Assembly (NCBI RefSeq): GCF_023227745.1
Contig: NZ_JALKBX010000001.1
Span: 46,247 to 110,246 of the forward strand
Direction: 5' to 3'
DNA: 64,000 nucleotides
DNA from: Natroniella acetigena
GTDB lineage: Bacteria; Bacillota; Halanaerobiia; Halobacteroidales; Halobacteroidaceae
Part shown: positions 44,925 to 55,325 of the stretch, in pieces
Layout: each line of letters starts with the position of its first letter
Position numbering within the stretch: position 1 is the first letter of the stretch
Position numbers and translations under genes: made by a program
Notes under the pieces: generated by a model
Databases searched by the model: none
The model's input: only the letters and a program-made list of their open reading frames with translations
Told to the model about the DNA's origin: nothing

Positions 44925-45353
44925 TTATATTTCTAATTCTTTAGGTTGTTGAGCTTGATGTGGATGTTCAGTTCCAGCATAAACTTTTAATTTCTTTAAC
45001 ATTTTACGTCCTAGTCTATTTTTAGGTAACATTCCTTTTACAGCATGCTCTATTACCAATTCTGGTTTCTTTTTTAATAATTCACCATATGGTGTAGACT
45101 TCAATCCACCAGGATATCTAGAATGCTTATGATATAATTTTTGTTCTAGTTTATTACCAGTCAAATGAACTTGCTCAGCATTGATTACAATTACATAATC
45201 TCCAGTATCAACATGTGGTGTATAAATTGGCTTATGCTTCCCTCGTAAAACTTTTGCAATTTCTGAAGCAGCTCGACCTAAAGTCTTACCCTTAAGATCT
45301 ACAATATGCCATTCTCTATCAATTTCTTCTGGTTTTGCCATATATGTGCTCAT
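44925..45353 (-). CDS. rplM: 50S ribosomal protein L13
   Basis: L13 is an early-assembly protein of the large subunit. The 142 residues show [23 protein letters not shown] [36 protein letters not shown], and [20 protein letters not shown] at the end. It has its own consensus promoter and a leader hairpin. The first four residues before MAKPEE are uncertain because a second ATG follows at codon 5. Confidence 0.98.
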   Translation of the reverse strand: MSTYMAKPEEIDREWHIVDLKGKTLGRAASEIAKVLRGKHKPIYTPHVDTGDYVIVINAEQVHLTGNKLEQKLYHKHSRYPGGLKSTPYGELLKKKPELVIEHAVKGMLPKNRLGRKMLKKLKVYAGTEHPHQAQQPKELEI

Positions 45354-45399
45354 AAATTTCCCTCCTTACAACTTAATTTATTTATCTATTATTAAGAAC

Positions 45400-45470
45400 T
45401 GACCGGGGCGTCAGTGGTAAATCTCAGACATATACACATCTATTTTATTACACCAAACGATTACTGTCAA
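45400..45470 (-). promoter_or_regulatory. rplM promoter and leader hairpin
   Basis: TTGACA (45470-45465), a 17-bp spacer and TAAAAT (45447-45442) form a strong minus-strand promoter. The leader then carries a hairpin ACTGAC-GCCCCG-GTCAGT (about 45416-45399). Position and shape suit an L13 autoregulatory leader, but I did not fit it to a defined RNA family. Confidence 0.7.
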
Positions 45471-45483
45471 GAATTTTTAATAG

Positions 45484-46224
45484 TTAATAATTTACTTTAA
45501 TTAATGATAGTCCACAAGCAGGAGCAGTAGGACCCGCAAAACTACGATCTTGAGCTAATAATACTTCTTCTACCCAGGTTGATTTCTTTTTACCCTTAGC
45601 AACTTCAACTAAAGTACCAACAATAATCCTTACCATATTATATAAAAATCCACTTCCTTTAATAGCTATAGTTATTAAAGGCTCAGTTGAATTAACACTA
45701 ATCTCTAACTCATAAATTTGACGAACTGAACTTCTAGCACTACAGCCTGCAGCTTGAAAAGAAGAAAAATCATATTCCCCTACTAAGTACTGTGCCCCTT
45801 CTCTCATTGCCTTTAAATCCAATTTATGACTAATATGATAGGTATAATTCCGTAAAAATGGAGAAGGAAACTCTCGATTATAAATTTGATAATGATATAA
45901 TTTTCCTATACTATCATATCTAGCATGAAATTTAGAACCAACCTCATGAGCATTGATTACTACAATATCAGCAGGTAATTTAGTATTTAATGCCAAAGCA
46001 AAGCGATCAGTTGGAATTGAAGATTCAATTTGACAATTAAACACTTGGCTTTGAGCATGAACTTTAGCATCAGTCCTACTAGCACCAATAATCTCAACTT
46101 CTTTTTTAATCAACTGTTGTAATGCCTTCTCTATCTCTCCTTGAATAGTTACTGCATTATCTTGGCGCTGAAACCCATGATAACTTGTACCATCATAAGC
46201 AACAGTACATTTTAAATTTCGCAT
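45484..46224 (-). CDS. truA: tRNA pseudouridine(38-40) synthase
   Basis: TruA isomerises uridines 38-40 of the tRNA anticodon arm. The catalytic Asp lies in GASRTDAKVHAQSQVF near residue 55, with CTVAYDGTSYHGFQRQ at the start and GSGFLYNMVRIIVGTLVEV near residue 205. The ATG at 46224 (MRNLKCTV) is used because GGAG lies 8 nt before it; a GTG three codons up is possible. It follows ecfT by 13 bp in the usual Firmicutes order. Confidence 0.96.
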   Translation of the reverse strand: MRNLKCTVAYDGTSYHGFQRQDNAVTIQGEIEKALQQLIKKEVEIIGASRTDAKVHAQSQVFNCQIESSIPTDRFALALNTKLPADIVVINAHEVGSKFHARYDSIGKLYHYQIYNREFPSPFLRNYTYHISHKLDLKAMREGAQYLVGEYDFSSFQAAGCSARSSVRQIYELEISVNSTEPLITIAIKGSGFLYNMVRIIVGTLVEVAKGKKKSTWVEEVLLAQDRSFAGPTAPACGLSLIKVNY

Positions 46225-46237
46225 ACCTTCCACTCCA

Positions 46238-47032
46238 TTATAATAAGATTGCTACTAACCCTAAATAAATCAAGCTGGTTGCCATTATCAAATAATCTCT
46301 TGTAGCTAACATTAATACATTCATCCTTGTTCTATTTTCTCCCCCACGATAACATCTTGATTCCATAGCTAAAGCTAAATCATCAGCCCTTCGAAAAGCA
46401 TTAATAAATAAAGGAACAAGTAGTGGAATTAAACTTTTAGCCTTTTTAATTAAATTACCACTTTCAAAATCAGCTCCTCTAGCTTTTTGAGCATTCATTA
46501 TTTTTTGTGCTTCCTCTAATAAAGTAGGAATAAATCTCAAAGCAATAGTCATCATCATTGCTAATTCATGAGCAGGCACTCCAATTCTTTTAAAAGGGTT
46601 TAATAACCTTTCCAATCCATCAGTTAATTCTAAAGGAGAAGTCGTTAAAGTCAGTAATGAAGTAAATGTAATTAAAAAGATTAAACGTAAGGCCATAAAT
46701 AATCCCAACCTCAACCCTTCTTCTTCAATCCTTAAAAATCTCCACTGCCATAATACATCTCCACCCCTAGTCATAAACAAGTGGATTACTAAGGTAAATA
46801 AAATAATAAATGTCAAAGGTTTGATACTCTTTATAATTCGTTTCAAATTAATTTTAGCCATCATAGTTGCTAAGTAAATAAAACCAGCCAAAATAAAATA
46901 ACCACTAAAAGTATTAATTAAAAATACCGTAGTAATAAAGAACATTACAACTAAAATTTTAGTTCTTGGATCAGATTTATGAACTACTGAATCTCTTTCA
47001 ATATACTGACCAATCATAATCTCATCTAACAT
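46238..47032 (-). CDS. ecfT: Energy-coupling factor transporter transmembrane protein EcfT
   Basis: EcfT connects the two ATPases to interchangeable vitamin-binding S components. The 264 residues have about five to six membrane helices. The two coupling-helix motifs are visible as QKARGADFES (about residue 155) and ESRCYRGG (about residue 220). It lies 4 bp after ecfA2. Likely S partners include BioY in this window and others elsewhere. Confidence 0.95.
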   Translation of the reverse strand: MLDEIMIGQYIERDSVVHKSDPRTKILVVMFFITTVFLINTFSGYFILAGFIYLATMMAKINLKRIIKSIKPLTFIILFTLVIHLFMTRGGDVLWQWRFLRIEEEGLRLGLFMALRLIFLITFTSLLTLTTSPLELTDGLERLLNPFKRIGVPAHELAMMMTIALRFIPTLLEEAQKIMNAQKARGADFESGNLIKKAKSLIPLLVPLFINAFRRADDLALAMESRCYRGGENRTRMNVLMLATRDYLIMATSLIYLGLVAILL

Positions 47033-47036
47033 TATT

Positions 47037-47885
47037 TTACCCTCGCATTAACTTTAATATTTCTTGTTTAGCTTCTTCAATAGTAAAGATATCAGTAGCT
47101 ATCATATTATCTTTATTTTTTAATTTCATTAATACTTCTGTAATTTGTGGTACTCCCAAGCCAATCTCTTGTAAAAATTCTTGCTGCTGAAATACTTCTG
47201 CTGACGTTCCATCTAGGACTAACTTCCCTTCATCTAAAACTAAAATTCTATCGGCTAAACGTGCAACCTCTTCCATTCTATGGGAAATTAAAATAATCGT
47301 CAACGAAGTTTTTTGTTGTAAATTAACAATTTCAGCTATTATTTCCTGCCTGGTTTTGGGATCCAATCCAGCTGTTGGTTCATCTAAAATTAAAACTTCT
47401 GGCTCCATAGCTAATACACCAGCAATAGCTACTCTCCTTTGTTGTCCACCAGATAACTTAAAAGGAGATCTATCTTTAAAAGTTTCATAATCTAAGTTTA
47501 CTACCTCTAAAGCATTTTTTACCCGCTGTTCAACTTCTTGTTCAGTTAACCCTAAATTTTTAGGACCAAAAGCTATATCAGCAAAGACTGTTTCTTCAAA
47601 TAACTGATGTTCAGGATACTGAAAAACAAGACCCACTTTTTGCCTGACCTCTTTTAAGTTCTTGGTTTTTGTAATATCCTGATCATCAATAATAATTTGA
47701 CCTGTAGTAGGCTTAATCAAGCCATTTAAGGTTTGAACAAGAGTCGATTTACCTGAACCAGTATGTCCTATCAAACCAACAAATTGCCCACGTTCAATCA
47801 TGAAATTTATATCCTGTAAAGAATAATCAGTAACGCTTGACTCTAAATCATAATTATGACTTAAATTTTTGACTTCAAGTAACAT
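47037..47885 (-). CDS. ecfA2: Energy-coupling factor transporter ATP-binding protein EcfA2
   Basis: This is the second ECF ATPase. The 282 residues include Walker [10 protein letters not shown]-loop [13 protein letters not shown], signature [17 protein letters not shown], Walker [12 protein letters not shown] and the switch His in [10 protein letters not shown]. The Q-loop region [18 protein letters not shown] is typical of EcfA2. It starts inside the ecfA1 end (25-nt overlap), which keeps the two ATPases in balance. Confidence 0.95.
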   Translation of the reverse strand: MLLEVKNLSHNYDLESSVTDYSLQDINFMIERGQFVGLIGHTGSGKSTLVQTLNGLIKPTTGQIIIDDQDITKTKNLKEVRQKVGLVFQYPEHQLFEETVFADIAFGPKNLGLTEQEVEQRVKNALEVVNLDYETFKDRSPFKLSGGQQRRVAIAGVLAMEPEVLILDEPTAGLDPKTRQEIIAEIVNLQQKTSLTIILISHRMEEVARLADRILVLDEGKLVLDGTSAEVFQQQEFLQEIGLGVPQITEVLMKLKNKDNMIATDIFTIEEAKQEILKLMRG

Positions 47886-48697
47886 AACTTTTCCACCAAC
47901 TCATCTACATTAAAAATATCAGGAGAGACATCTAAGCCTGCCTGAGATAACCGAAAAGCCAATTCAGTTAATTGCGGAACATCTAGATGGTATTTTTTAA
48001 TCTCATCTACTTGGCTAAATATTTCTTGAGGAGTACCTTCTAAAACAATCTTCCCTTGATCCATCACAATAATTCTATCTGCTAATAATGCTTCCGTCAT
48101 AAAATGAGTAATATGAACGACTGCCATCCCTAACTCTTGATTCAACTCTTGTACGGTTGTCATTACATCTTTTCTACCAACTGGATCTAGCATAGCAGTT
48201 GGTTCATCTAGTACTAAACATTTAGGATGCATTGCTAAGATACCGGCAATAGCTATCCTCTGTTTTTGTCCGCCCGATAAATTATGTGGAGCATTACGCC
48301 TAAATTTATCCATCCCAACTACTTCTAGTGCTTCTTCAACTCTTTTTTTAATCACTGCTGATTCTAATCCTAGGTTTTCTGGGCCAAAAGCTATATCTTC
48401 TTCTACAATATTAGCTACTAGCTGATTATCAGGATTTTGAAAAACCATTCCTATCTGTCGCCTAATCTCCCAAATATTTTCTTCTCTAGAAGTAGCTTTA
48501 CCATTGACTAAAACTTCTCCCTCATCTGGTACTAACAGTCCATTTAACATTTTAGCTAAAGTAGATTTTCCTGAACCATTATGACCTACAATAACAACAA
48601 ACTCTCCAGAATCAACTTTTAAATCGACTCCTTTTAGTATCCAATCCTGATCTTGATTATAACGATAACATAGATCCGCAATCTCAATTAATGGCAT
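47861..48697 (-). CDS. ecfA1: Energy-coupling factor transporter ATP-binding protein EcfA1
   Basis: The first ECF ATPase has 278 residues with Walker [10 protein letters not shown]-loop [20 protein letters not shown] (typical of EcfA1), signature [17 protein letters not shown], Walker [13 protein letters not shown] and HITHFMTEA. It forms a heterodimer with EcfA2 and powers uptake of vitamins bound by S components. A 115-bp gap with a long hairpin separates it from rplQ. Confidence 0.96.
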   Translation of the reverse strand: MPLIEIADLCYRYNQDQDWILKGVDLKVDSGEFVVIVGHNGSGKSTLAKMLNGLLVPDEGEVLVNGKATSREENIWEIRRQIGMVFQNPDNQLVANIVEEDIAFGPENLGLESAVIKKRVEEALEVVGMDKFRRNAPHNLSGGQKQRIAIAGILAMHPKCLVLDEPTAMLDPVGRKDVMTTVQELNQELGMAVVHITHFMTEALLADRIIVMDQGKIVLEGTPQEIFSQVDEIKKYHLDVPQLTELAFRLSQAGLDVSPDIFNVDELVEKLCYLKSKI

Positions 48698-48724
48698 CTT
48701 CTCACCAACCTAATATAGGAAAAA

Positions 48725-48795
48725 CAGCCATTGATGATACCGGACGAATAAAAAAGAAGAACTTAACGTCCAGTATTATTCAATTTAGATGGCTG
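48725..48795 (-). other. Long imperfect hairpin between rplQ and ecfA1
   Basis: CAGCCA (48725) pairs with TGGCTG (48795), and inside it GATACCGGACG pairs largely with CGTCCAGTAT. The stem is interrupted but about 70 nt long. It may be a processing or partial termination site separating ribosomal from transporter genes. Confidence 0.5.
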
Positions 48796-48812
48796 CTTAA
48801 TAATAATTAAAC

Positions 48813-49154
48813 TTATTCTACTAATTCTAAAATAACCATTGATGCTGCATCGCCTCTTCTTGATCCTAATTTCATAATTCGAGTATATCCCCCTTGACGA
48901 TCAGCAAATCGTGGTGCAATTTCATCAAATAAAGCTTCTACTGCCTCTCTATCCTGAAGTTGGCCCATTACTTGTCTACGAGCATGTTGAGTACCCTTTT
49001 TAGCTTTAGTAACTAACTTTTCAGCAAATTTTCTTGCTTCCTTAGCTTTGGGCTCAGTAGTTTCAATCCGTTCATTTTTAAATAAAGCAGTCGCTAGTGA
49101 AACTAGTAGAGCTTTACGCGATGAACTTTTACGACTTAATTTTCTTTGAGCCAT
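48813..49154 (-). CDS. rplQ: 50S ribosomal protein L17
   Basis: L17 lies near the peptide exit tunnel. The 113 residues show [40 protein letters not shown], and [19 protein letters not shown] near the end. It follows rpoA by 28 bp, the standard alpha-operon ending. Confidence 0.98.
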   Translation of the reverse strand: MAQRKLSRKSSSRKALLVSLATALFKNERIETTEPKAKEARKFAEKLVTKAKKGTQHARRQVMGQLQDREAVEALFDEIAPRFADRQGGYTRIMKLGSRRGDAASMVILELVE

Positions 49155-49182
49155 AACTCATTCCTCCTTCTTCAATTCAATT

Positions 49183-50124
49183 TTATAACTCAGGCTGCTT
49201 TAAAGATAAATCTAATTCAGCTAATTTAGCCTTTATCTCCTGCAATGATTTTTTACCTAAATTTCTAACCTTCATCAAATCATCTTCTGTTATATCAGTT
49301 AATTCCTCAACAGTATTAATTCCAGCTCGTTTTAAACAATTAGAAGAACGAACTGATAATTCTAATTCTTCAATTGTAGTTTCTAAGATTTTATCTTTCT
49401 CTTCTTCTTCCTTTTCTACCATAATATCTGTATCATTAATTTCCTCACTTAAATTAATGAATAGATCTAGATGTTCCTCAATAACTTTAGCAGCTAAACT
49501 AATAGATTCTTCTGGATCGATACTTCCGTCAGTTTTAACTTCCAACATTAATCTATCAAAGTCACTTCTGTTACCTACACGAGCATCCTCTACTTTAAAA
49601 TTAACTCTTTCAACAGGTGAAAAAGAAGAATCAATAGGTATTACTCCTATTACATGTTCATCATCCTTATTTTCTTCTGCAGTAACATACCCTCGACCCT
49701 GCTCCACAGTAGCTTCTAACCTGAAATCCGCCTCATCTGATAGAGTAGCAATATGAAGTTCTGGATTTAAAACTTCTAAATTACCACTTACTTGAAAATC
49801 CCCAGCAATAACTTCTCCTTCACCACTTGCTTCTACTCGCAGAGTCTGAGGTTCCTCTTCATCCATATCGATAATTACTTCTTTTAAATTTAAAATAATA
49901 TCTGTTACATCTTCTACAACTCCTGGAACAGTAGAAAATTCATGACGAACACCTTCTATCTTAATAGAAGTTATTGCAACACCTGGTAAAGATGATAACA
50001 TAATTCTCCTTAAAGAATTACCTAAGGTAATACCATACCCTCTCTCTAAAGGAGAAACAACAAATTTACCATACTCATCTGTAGATTCAATACGTTCAAT
50101 TGATGGTTTCTGAATTTCAATCAT
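49183..50124 (-). CDS. rpoA: DNA-directed RNA polymerase alpha subunit
   Basis: Alpha starts RNA polymerase assembly and contacts promoters and activators. The 313 residues have the N-terminal dimer domain ([48 protein letters not shown]), an acidic linker near residues 230-245 rich in E and K, and a complete C-terminal domain ([36 protein letters not shown]). It lies 91 bp after rpsD. Confidence 0.98.
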   Translation of the reverse strand: MIEIQKPSIERIESTDEYGKFVVSPLERGYGITLGNSLRRIMLSSLPGVAITSIKIEGVRHEFSTVPGVVEDVTDIILNLKEVIIDMDEEEPQTLRVEASGEGEVIAGDFQVSGNLEVLNPELHIATLSDEADFRLEATVEQGRGYVTAEENKDDEHVIGVIPIDSSFSPVERVNFKVEDARVGNRSDFDRLMLEVKTDGSIDPEESISLAAKVIEEHLDLFINLSEEINDTDIMVEKEEEEKDKILETTIEELELSVRSSNCLKRAGINTVEELTDITEDDLMKVRNLGKKSLQEIKAKLAELDLSLKQPEL

Positions 50125-50215
50125 TAATTTTTAACCCTCCCTTATAATAAACTAAATTTACTACAATTAGCTGAGGGTGATAACTTTTGGGCAGCAAACA
50201 TAAAAATTCAAACTA

Positions 50216-50845
50216 TTATCTAGAATAAAACTCTACAATCAACTGTTCTTGAATTGGAATATCAATCTCTTCTCGAACAGGCTCAGTTAAAACTTTTCCT
50301 TCTTTTTTCTCAAAGTTAACTTGTAACCAAGAAGGAGTTTCCAAGTTAGCATTCATTTCGATATTTTCTTTAATTCGTTTCATATCTTTGCTAGCTTCTT
50401 TAACTCCAATTTGATCTCCTTCTTCTACTTGATAAGAAGGAATATCAACCCGACTACCATTAACTTCAATATGTCCATGCCTTACAAGTTGTCTTGCTTC
50501 ATTTCTTGAAGCAGCAAACCCTAATCTATATACAGCATTATCTAATCTACGCTCTAATATTTTCAAGAAATTTTCACCAGTAATTCCTGGTTTTCTCTCT
50601 GCAGTTTCAAAATATCTATTAAATTGATTTTCTAATACTCCATAAACCCTTCTTACTTTCTGCTTCTCTCGCAATTGCAAACCAAATTCAGACGGTTTTC
50701 TACGACGCTTCTTACCATGTTCACCAGGTGCATAAGAACGACGTTCAATTGCACATTTGTCAGAATAGCACCTTTCACCTTTCAAGAATAACTTTTCCCC
50801 TTGTTGTCGACACTGTCGACAAACTGGACCAGTATATCTTGCCAT
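50216..50845 (-). CDS. rpsD: 30S ribosomal protein S4 (zinc-binding type)
   Basis: S4 starts assembly of the 16S 5' domain. The ATG at 50845 ([13 protein letters not shown]) with GAGGTG upstream is chosen over a reading six residues longer. The N-terminus has four Cys (CRQC...CYSDKC), the zinc-binding C+ form. The S4 RNA-binding domain is at residues about 95-155 ([32 protein letters not shown]). Length is 209 residues. Confidence 0.97.
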   Translation of the reverse strand: MARYTGPVCRQCRQQGEKLFLKGERCYSDKCAIERRSYAPGEHGKKRRRKPSEFGLQLREKQKVRRVYGVLENQFNRYFETAERKPGITGENFLKILERRLDNAVYRLGFAASRNEARQLVRHGHIEVNGSRVDIPSYQVEEGDQIGVKEASKDMKRIKENIEMNANLETPSWLQVNFEKKEGKVLTEPVREEIDIPIQEQLIVEFYSR

Positions 50846-50884
50846 ATTTATATACACCTCCACAATTATATTTAAAACTATAAA

Positions 50885-51265
50885 TTATACTCTACGACGT
50901 TTTGGTGGTCGACAACCATTATGCGGAATAGGAGTTACATCTTTAATCAAAGTTACTTCTATTCCAGTTGCTTGTAAAGCACGAATAGCCGCTTCACGAC
51001 CAGCACCAGGCCCTTTAACAAATACTTCAACTTCTTTTAAACCATATCCTTGTGCTTCTTTTGCTGCATTATCAGCAGCCATTTGAGCAGCATAAGGAGT
51101 ACTCTTTCTTGAACCTTCAAATCCTAAGTTACCTGCACTTGACCATGCAATTGTATTTCCTTTTCTATCAGTCAAGGTAACAATTGTATTATTAAAAGTA
51201 GATCTAATATGTGCTTGACCTTTTTCTACTCTTAATTTCTTCTTCTTATTCTTTCGACGTGCCAT
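50885..51265 (-). CDS. rpsK: 30S ribosomal protein S11
   Basis: S11 forms part of the small-subunit platform near the mRNA exit. The 126 residues show the basic start [62 protein letters not shown] and the closing [18 protein letters not shown]. It lies 32 bp after rpsM. Confidence 0.98.
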   Translation of the reverse strand: MARRKNKKKKLRVEKGQAHIRSTFNNTIVTLTDRKGNTIAWSSAGNLGFEGSRKSTPYAAQMAADNAAKEAQGYGLKEVEVFVKGPGAGREAAIRALQATGIEVTLIKDVTPIPHNGCRPPKRRRV

Positions 51266-51297
51266 ATTATCCCCCCTTGCATAAATTAAATTCTAAA

Positions 51298-51669
51298 TTA
51301 CTTAGCTTTACTTACTCCTACAGTCTTTTTAGGTCCTTTTCTAGTCCGTGCATTAGTCTGAGTTCTTTGTCCTCTAACTGGAAGACCACGCTTATGCCTT
51401 AACCCTCTATAAGAACCGATATCTTTTAAACGCTTAATATTGCCTCTTACTTCACGACGTAATTCTCCCTCTACAAGATACTCTTCATCAATCACTTTAC
51501 GTAACTTAGCTACTTCACCTTCAGTCAAGTCACGTACTCTTGTATCAGAATCAATACCAGCTGTATCTAAAATCTTTTGGGCCGTTGATCTGCCAATACC
51601 ATAAATATAGGTCAATCCAATTTCAACCCGTTTATTCCGCGGTAAATCAACACCTTCAATCCGTGCCAT
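51298..51669 (-). CDS. rpsM: 30S ribosomal protein S13
   Basis: S13 sits in the head of the small subunit and touches L5 and P-site tRNA. The 123 residues show [51 protein letters not shown] and a basic tail [14 protein letters not shown]. It lies 33 bp after rpmJ. Confidence 0.98.
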   Translation of the reverse strand: MARIEGVDLPRNKRVEIGLTYIYGIGRSTAQKILDTAGIDSDTRVRDLTEGEVAKLRKVIDEEYLVEGELRREVRGNIKRLKDIGSYRGLRHKRGLPVRGQRTQTNARTRKGPKKTVGVSKAK

Positions 51670-51702
51670 AACTATAACACCTCCTAATTAGTTATTAATA
51701 AT

Positions 51703-51816
51703 TTATCCTTGTCGTTGTTTGTGCTTAGGATTTTCACAAATAACATAAACCCTTCCTTTACGACGAACAACTTTACATTTATCACAAATAGGTTTTACTG
51801 ATGGTCGAACTTTCAA
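51703..51816 (-). CDS. rpmJ: 50S ribosomal protein L36
   Basis: A 37-residue frame reads as L36: [19 protein letters not shown] then [18 protein letters not shown]. The zinc ligands C-x2-C, C and H are all present. It starts at a TTG (51816-51814) with GGAGGG 6 nt upstream, which is easily missed by gene finders. It lies between infA (34 bp) and rpsM (33 bp), its standard place. Confidence 0.95.
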   Translation of the reverse strand: MKVRPSVKPICDKCKVVRRKGRVYVICENPKHKQRQG

Positions 51817-51850
51817 TTCTAACCCTCCTTCTATCTAGCTTAAATATAAT

Positions 51851-52072
51851 TTAAGATTTATGACGATAAGTAATTCGGCCTCGACTTAAATCATAAGGTG
51901 ATAACTCAACTGTTACCTTATCCCCTGGTAAAATTCGAATAAAATTCATTCTCATCTTTCCAGAAACATGTGCTAATACCTTATGACCATTCTCTAATTC
52001 AACCCTAAACTTTGCATTAGGTAACGGTTCAACCACAGTACCTTCTACTTCAATCGGCTCTTCTTTTGCCAT
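51851..52072 (-). CDS. infA: Translation initiation factor IF-1
   Basis: IF-1 is an OB-fold protein that blocks the A site during initiation. The 73 residues show [39 protein letters not shown] and [20 protein letters not shown]. Immediately upstream is a likely promoter at 52135-52164. The 92-bp gap after map is the largest between real neighbours in this part of the operon apart from leader regions. Confidence 0.98.
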   Translation of the reverse strand: MAKEEPIEVEGTVVEPLPNAKFRVELENGHKVLAHVSGKMRMNFIRILPGDKVTVELSPYDLSRGRITYRHKS

Positions 52073-52134
52073 TGACTATCCTTAACCCCCTCTAATGAAT
52101 TTAACATAAACTCATTTTATCACTTCAATATACT

Positions 52135-52164
52135 ATTATATCACACAATAGATATTTTATGCAA
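52135..52164 (-). promoter_or_regulatory. Possible internal promoter for infA-rpmJ-rpsM onward
   Basis: On the minus strand TTGCAT (52164-52159), an 18-bp spacer and a perfect TATAAT (52140-52135) lie directly after the map stop. The -35 matches 4 of 6 bases. It would let infA and the alpha genes be expressed apart from the upstream spc genes. Confidence 0.5.
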
Positions 52165-52911
52165 TTAAGCCTTAGTTAAAATTCGAAACCCTGACTCAGT
52201 AACAGCAACAGTATGTTCAAAATGAGCAGATAATTCACCATCACAAGTTACAACAGTCCAACCATCATCTAAAGTTTCTACTTCATAACCTCCAGCATTA
52301 ATCATTGGCTCAATTGCTAAAACCATACCTTTTTTCAACCTTGGCCCTCGACCAGGTTTTCCAAAATTAGGAACTTGAGGATCTTCATGCATGTTCCGTC
52401 CAATCCCATGACCAACAAATCTGCGTACTACAGAATAACCTGCCTGTTCTGCATGCTGTTGTACTGCATTAGAAATATCTGAGATTCTATTATCCACCTT
52501 TACCTGCTCAATTCCCTTAAATAGAGATTCTTCAGTTACAGACAATAATCTTTCTGCTTCTTCAGAAATTTGACCAACTGGCAATGTTCGGGCAGCATCC
52601 CCATAATATCCATCAACAATAGCTCCAATATCAAGACCTATAATATCACCCGTCTCAAGACCACGTGAACTTGGAATACCATGAACAACCTGTTCATTAA
52701 TAGCAATACAAACAGTACTCGGAAAGCCTTGATAGCCTTTAAAAGCAGGTTTAGCTCCTTGAGAACGAATAAACTCTTCTGCTATTTGATCAATTTCTTG
52801 AGTAGTAATCCCAGGTGCAATCTTTTCAGCCAATAGAGCATGAGTTTGAGCTACAATCTGACCAGCTTTCCTCATGATTTCTATCTCACGGGCAGATTTT
52901 CTAATAATCAT
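52165..52911 (-). CDS. map: Methionine aminopeptidase, type I
   Basis: Map removes the initiator methionine from new proteins. The 248 residues of the pita-bread fold contain the metal ligands in [20 protein letters not shown] (Asp, Asp), [19 protein letters not shown] (His), [10 protein letters not shown] (Glu) and [10 protein letters not shown] (Glu). There is no N-terminal zinc finger or extension. It begins directly at the adk stop with no gap. Confidence 0.97.
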   Translation of the reverse strand: MIIRKSAREIEIMRKAGQIVAQTHALLAEKIAPGITTQEIDQIAEEFIRSQGAKPAFKGYQGFPSTVCIAINEQVVHGIPSSRGLETGDIIGLDIGAIVDGYYGDAARTLPVGQISEEAERLLSVTEESLFKGIEQVKVDNRISDISNAVQQHAEQAGYSVVRRFVGHGIGRNMHEDPQVPNFGKPGRGPRLKKGMVLAIEPMINAGGYEVETLDDGWTVVTCDGELSAHFEHTVAVTESGFRILTKA

Positions 52912-53562
52912 CTACTCCATTGCCTCTAACTCTTGTTTAATCCTTACAAAGACTTGCTCAGGAGTTGTTTCTCCATCAATTACACGTAGCAGATCGCGTT
53001 CTTGATAATATTCAATTAAAGGAGAAGTCTGATCTGAATAAACAACCAGACGTTCTTTAATCGTCTCTGGATTGTCATCATCACGTTGATATACTTCCCC
53101 ATCACATTCATCACAAACTCCCGCCTCTTCTGGTGGGCTAAATTCAACATGAAAACTTGCTCCACATTCAGAACAAACTCGTCTTCCAGATAAACGCTTA
53201 ATAACTTCTTCATCACTAACGTCAATGTTAACTGCAGCATCTAAAGCAAGTTCTAAACTCTCTAAAATATCGGTCAATGCATTAGCTTGATTTACAGTTC
53301 GAGGAAACCCATCTAGAATAAATCCTTGTTGACAGTCATCTCTAGATAGTCTTTCTTCAACCATTCCAATAGTTACTTCATCAGGCACTAATTTTCCTTG
53401 CTCAATATATTCTTTGGCTTTTTTTCCTAAAGGAGTTTCATTTTTAATTGCCTCTCGAAAGATGTCTCCAGTAGCAATATGAGGAATAGAATACATCTTT
53501 GCCAATCTTTTCGCTTGTGTTCCTTTACCTGCTCCTGGCGGGCCAACTAATAACAAATACAT
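52912..53562 (-). CDS. adk: Adenylate kinase (zinc-lid type)
   Basis: Adk balances ATP, ADP and AMP. The 216 residues start with [17 protein letters not shown], then [28 protein letters not shown], and the lid [17 protein letters not shown]. The lid holds four cysteines (CSEC...CDEC), the zinc-binding form common in Gram-positive lineages. It lies 19 bp after secY and abuts map. Confidence 0.98.
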   Translation of the reverse strand: MYLLLVGPPGAGKGTQAKRLAKMYSIPHIATGDIFREAIKNETPLGKKAKEYIEQGKLVPDEVTIGMVEERLSRDDCQQGFILDGFPRTVNQANALTDILESLELALDAAVNIDVSDEEVIKRLSGRRVCSECGASFHVEFSPPEEAGVCDECDGEVYQRDDDNPETIKERLVVYSDQTSPLIEYYQERDLLRVIDGETTPEQVFVRIKQELEAME

Positions 53563-53581
53563 ACTTTATCACTCCTTAAAG

Positions 53582-54841
53582 TTATTTCATAAAACCTTCA
53601 TAATGCCTTGCTAGCAACTGAGTTTCAACTTGTTTCATTGTTTGTAGAGTAACACCAATTACAATCAACAAGGCAGTTCCACCAAATCTTGCTTCAATAC
53701 CTGTTAATACAATAATGAAATCTGGTATGACAGCAACTATTGCCAAGAAAATTGCACCGACTAAAGTAATTCGAGTTAAAACTTTATCTAAATACTGGGC
53801 AGTTGGTCGTCCCGGACGACGTCCAGGAATAAATCCACCGCGCTTTTTCATATTATCTGCTACTTCAATTGGATTAAAACTGATTGCCGTATAAAAGTAA
53901 GTAAAGAAGATAATTAATACAGCATATATAATAGTGTATAACCAAGAACCTGGACTTAGAAGCCTTGCTATTGCTCCTGCCCAATCTTGTTGAATAAATT
54001 GAGCGATAGTAGCTGGAAATAGTAATACTGAGGAAGCAAAAATTACTGGCATTACCCCAGCTTGATTAATCTTCATTGGGATATGAGTTGATTGTCCTCC
54101 ATATACTTTACGTCCTACTACACGCTTAGAATATTGAACTGGAATCTTTCTTTGACCTTCATGAATATAAACAATCGCTCCAATTACGATTACTGCAATC
54201 ACTAAAAATAGTGCTAGATTGAAAATATTAATCGTTCCTGCTCTTAACTCCCTAAATGTAGTAGCAACTCCTCCAGGAAATCTAGATAATATTGAAACAG
54301 TAATCAAAATTGAAATCCCATTCCCAATTCCATACTCTGTTATCTGTTCTCCAAGCCACATCAAAAATACAGTTCCGGCTGTTAAAGTAATAACTATTGT
54401 AAATAAATTGAAAAAATTAGGATTAGCTATAGCATCTGCATTTCTAATCATGAATGTAATACCAATACTCTGGATTATTCCTAATACAACGGTAGCATAT
54501 CGCGTATATTGCATAATTATCTTTTGACCTTCTTGACCTTGCTTAGAAAGCTCTTCTAACTTAGGAATAACAACAGTTAATAATTGCATAATGATAGACG
54601 CAGTAATATAAGGGCTGATACTTAAAGCAAAAATAGTGAAATTAGATAGAGCCCCTCCAGCAAACATATCAAGAAATCCTAATACCCCTTCACCACGAAA
54701 TAAATTTTGTAATACCTGGGGATCAATGCCTGGAACTGGAATTTGGGCTCCAATTCGATAAACAGCAACCATTGCTAACATAAATAGAATTTTGCCTCTC
54801 AATTCTTTAACTTCAAATGCACTACCTAGAGCTGATAACAT
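53582..54841 (-). CDS. secY: Protein translocase subunit SecY
   Basis: SecY is the channel of the general secretion system in the cytoplasmic membrane. The 419 residues have ten membrane segments; the plug region follows YRIGAQIPVPGIDP. Family blocks SPYITASIIMQLLTVVIPKL, EYGIGNGISILI, IPVQYSKRVVGRKVYGGQST and GGFIPGRRPGRPTAQYLD are present. It follows rplO by 3 bp, as in the usual spc operon. Confidence 0.98.
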   Translation of the reverse strand: MLSALGSAFEVKELRGKILFMLAMVAVYRIGAQIPVPGIDPQVLQNLFRGEGVLGFLDMFAGGALSNFTIFALSISPYITASIIMQLLTVVIPKLEELSKQGQEGQKIIMQYTRYATVVLGIIQSIGITFMIRNADAIANPNFFNLFTIVITLTAGTVFLMWLGEQITEYGIGNGISILITVSILSRFPGGVATTFRELRAGTINIFNLALFLVIAVIVIGAIVYIHEGQRKIPVQYSKRVVGRKVYGGQSTHIPMKINQAGVMPVIFASSVLLFPATIAQFIQQDWAGAIARLLSPGSWLYTIIYAVLIIFFTYFYTAISFNPIEVADNMKKRGGFIPGRRPGRPTAQYLDKVLTRITLVGAIFLAIVAVIPDFIIVLTGIEARFGGTALLIVIGVTLQTMKQVETQLLARHYEGFMK

Positions 54842-54844
54842 TTA

Positions 54845-55288
54845 TTATATCACCTCTGCCTTTCCTTCAGCAGCCTCTATCTTCTCAACTGCGGATTTAC
54901 TGAACTTATTAGCTTTAACAGTCAGGCTTTTCTCCAACTTACCGCCACCCAAGATTTTAACTCCATCTTTTACCTTGTCAATTAGTCCTACTTCCTGTAA
55001 TTTCTCAATTGTAACTTCAGAACCATCATCAAATTTATTAAGTTCCTCAACATTTACAATTGCAAATTCCTTCTTGAATTTAGCATTAGAGAAACCATGT
55101 TTGGGAAGTCTCTTAAATAAAGGAGTCTGACCTCCTTCAAAAGCAACTCTTACTCCACCACCTGAACGAGCATTTTGTCCTTTATGACCTCGACCAGAAG
55201 TCTTTCCTTTACCTGAACCAATACCTCTTCCTACTCTCTTTTTCTTACTTTTAGATCCTTCAGCTGGCTTTAATTCATGTAATTTCAT
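54845..55288 (-). CDS. rplO: 50S ribosomal protein L15
   Basis: L15 is a late-assembly protein of the large subunit. The ATG at 55288 ([13 protein letters not shown]) is chosen because the GGGGGTG ribosome site touches earlier Met codons. The 147 residues show [40 protein letters not shown] and a C-terminal [15 protein letters not shown]. rpmD (L30), which normally stands just upstream, is absent. Confidence 0.97.
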   Translation of the reverse strand: MKLHELKPAEGSKSKKKRVGRGIGSGKGKTSGRGHKGQNARSGGGVRVAFEGGQTPLFKRLPKHGFSNAKFKKEFAIVNVEELNKFDDGSEVTIEKLQEVGLIDKVKDGVKILGGGKLEKSLTVKANKFSKSAVEKIEAAEGKAEVI

Positions 55289-55325
55289 CATCTTCACCCC
55301 CTTATCATTAACTCCTATCTTTTAA

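Noticed and set aside
53016..53240. Second minus-strand frame inside adk
   Set aside because: It lies fully within adk in another frame and shows no family features; adk itself is intact.
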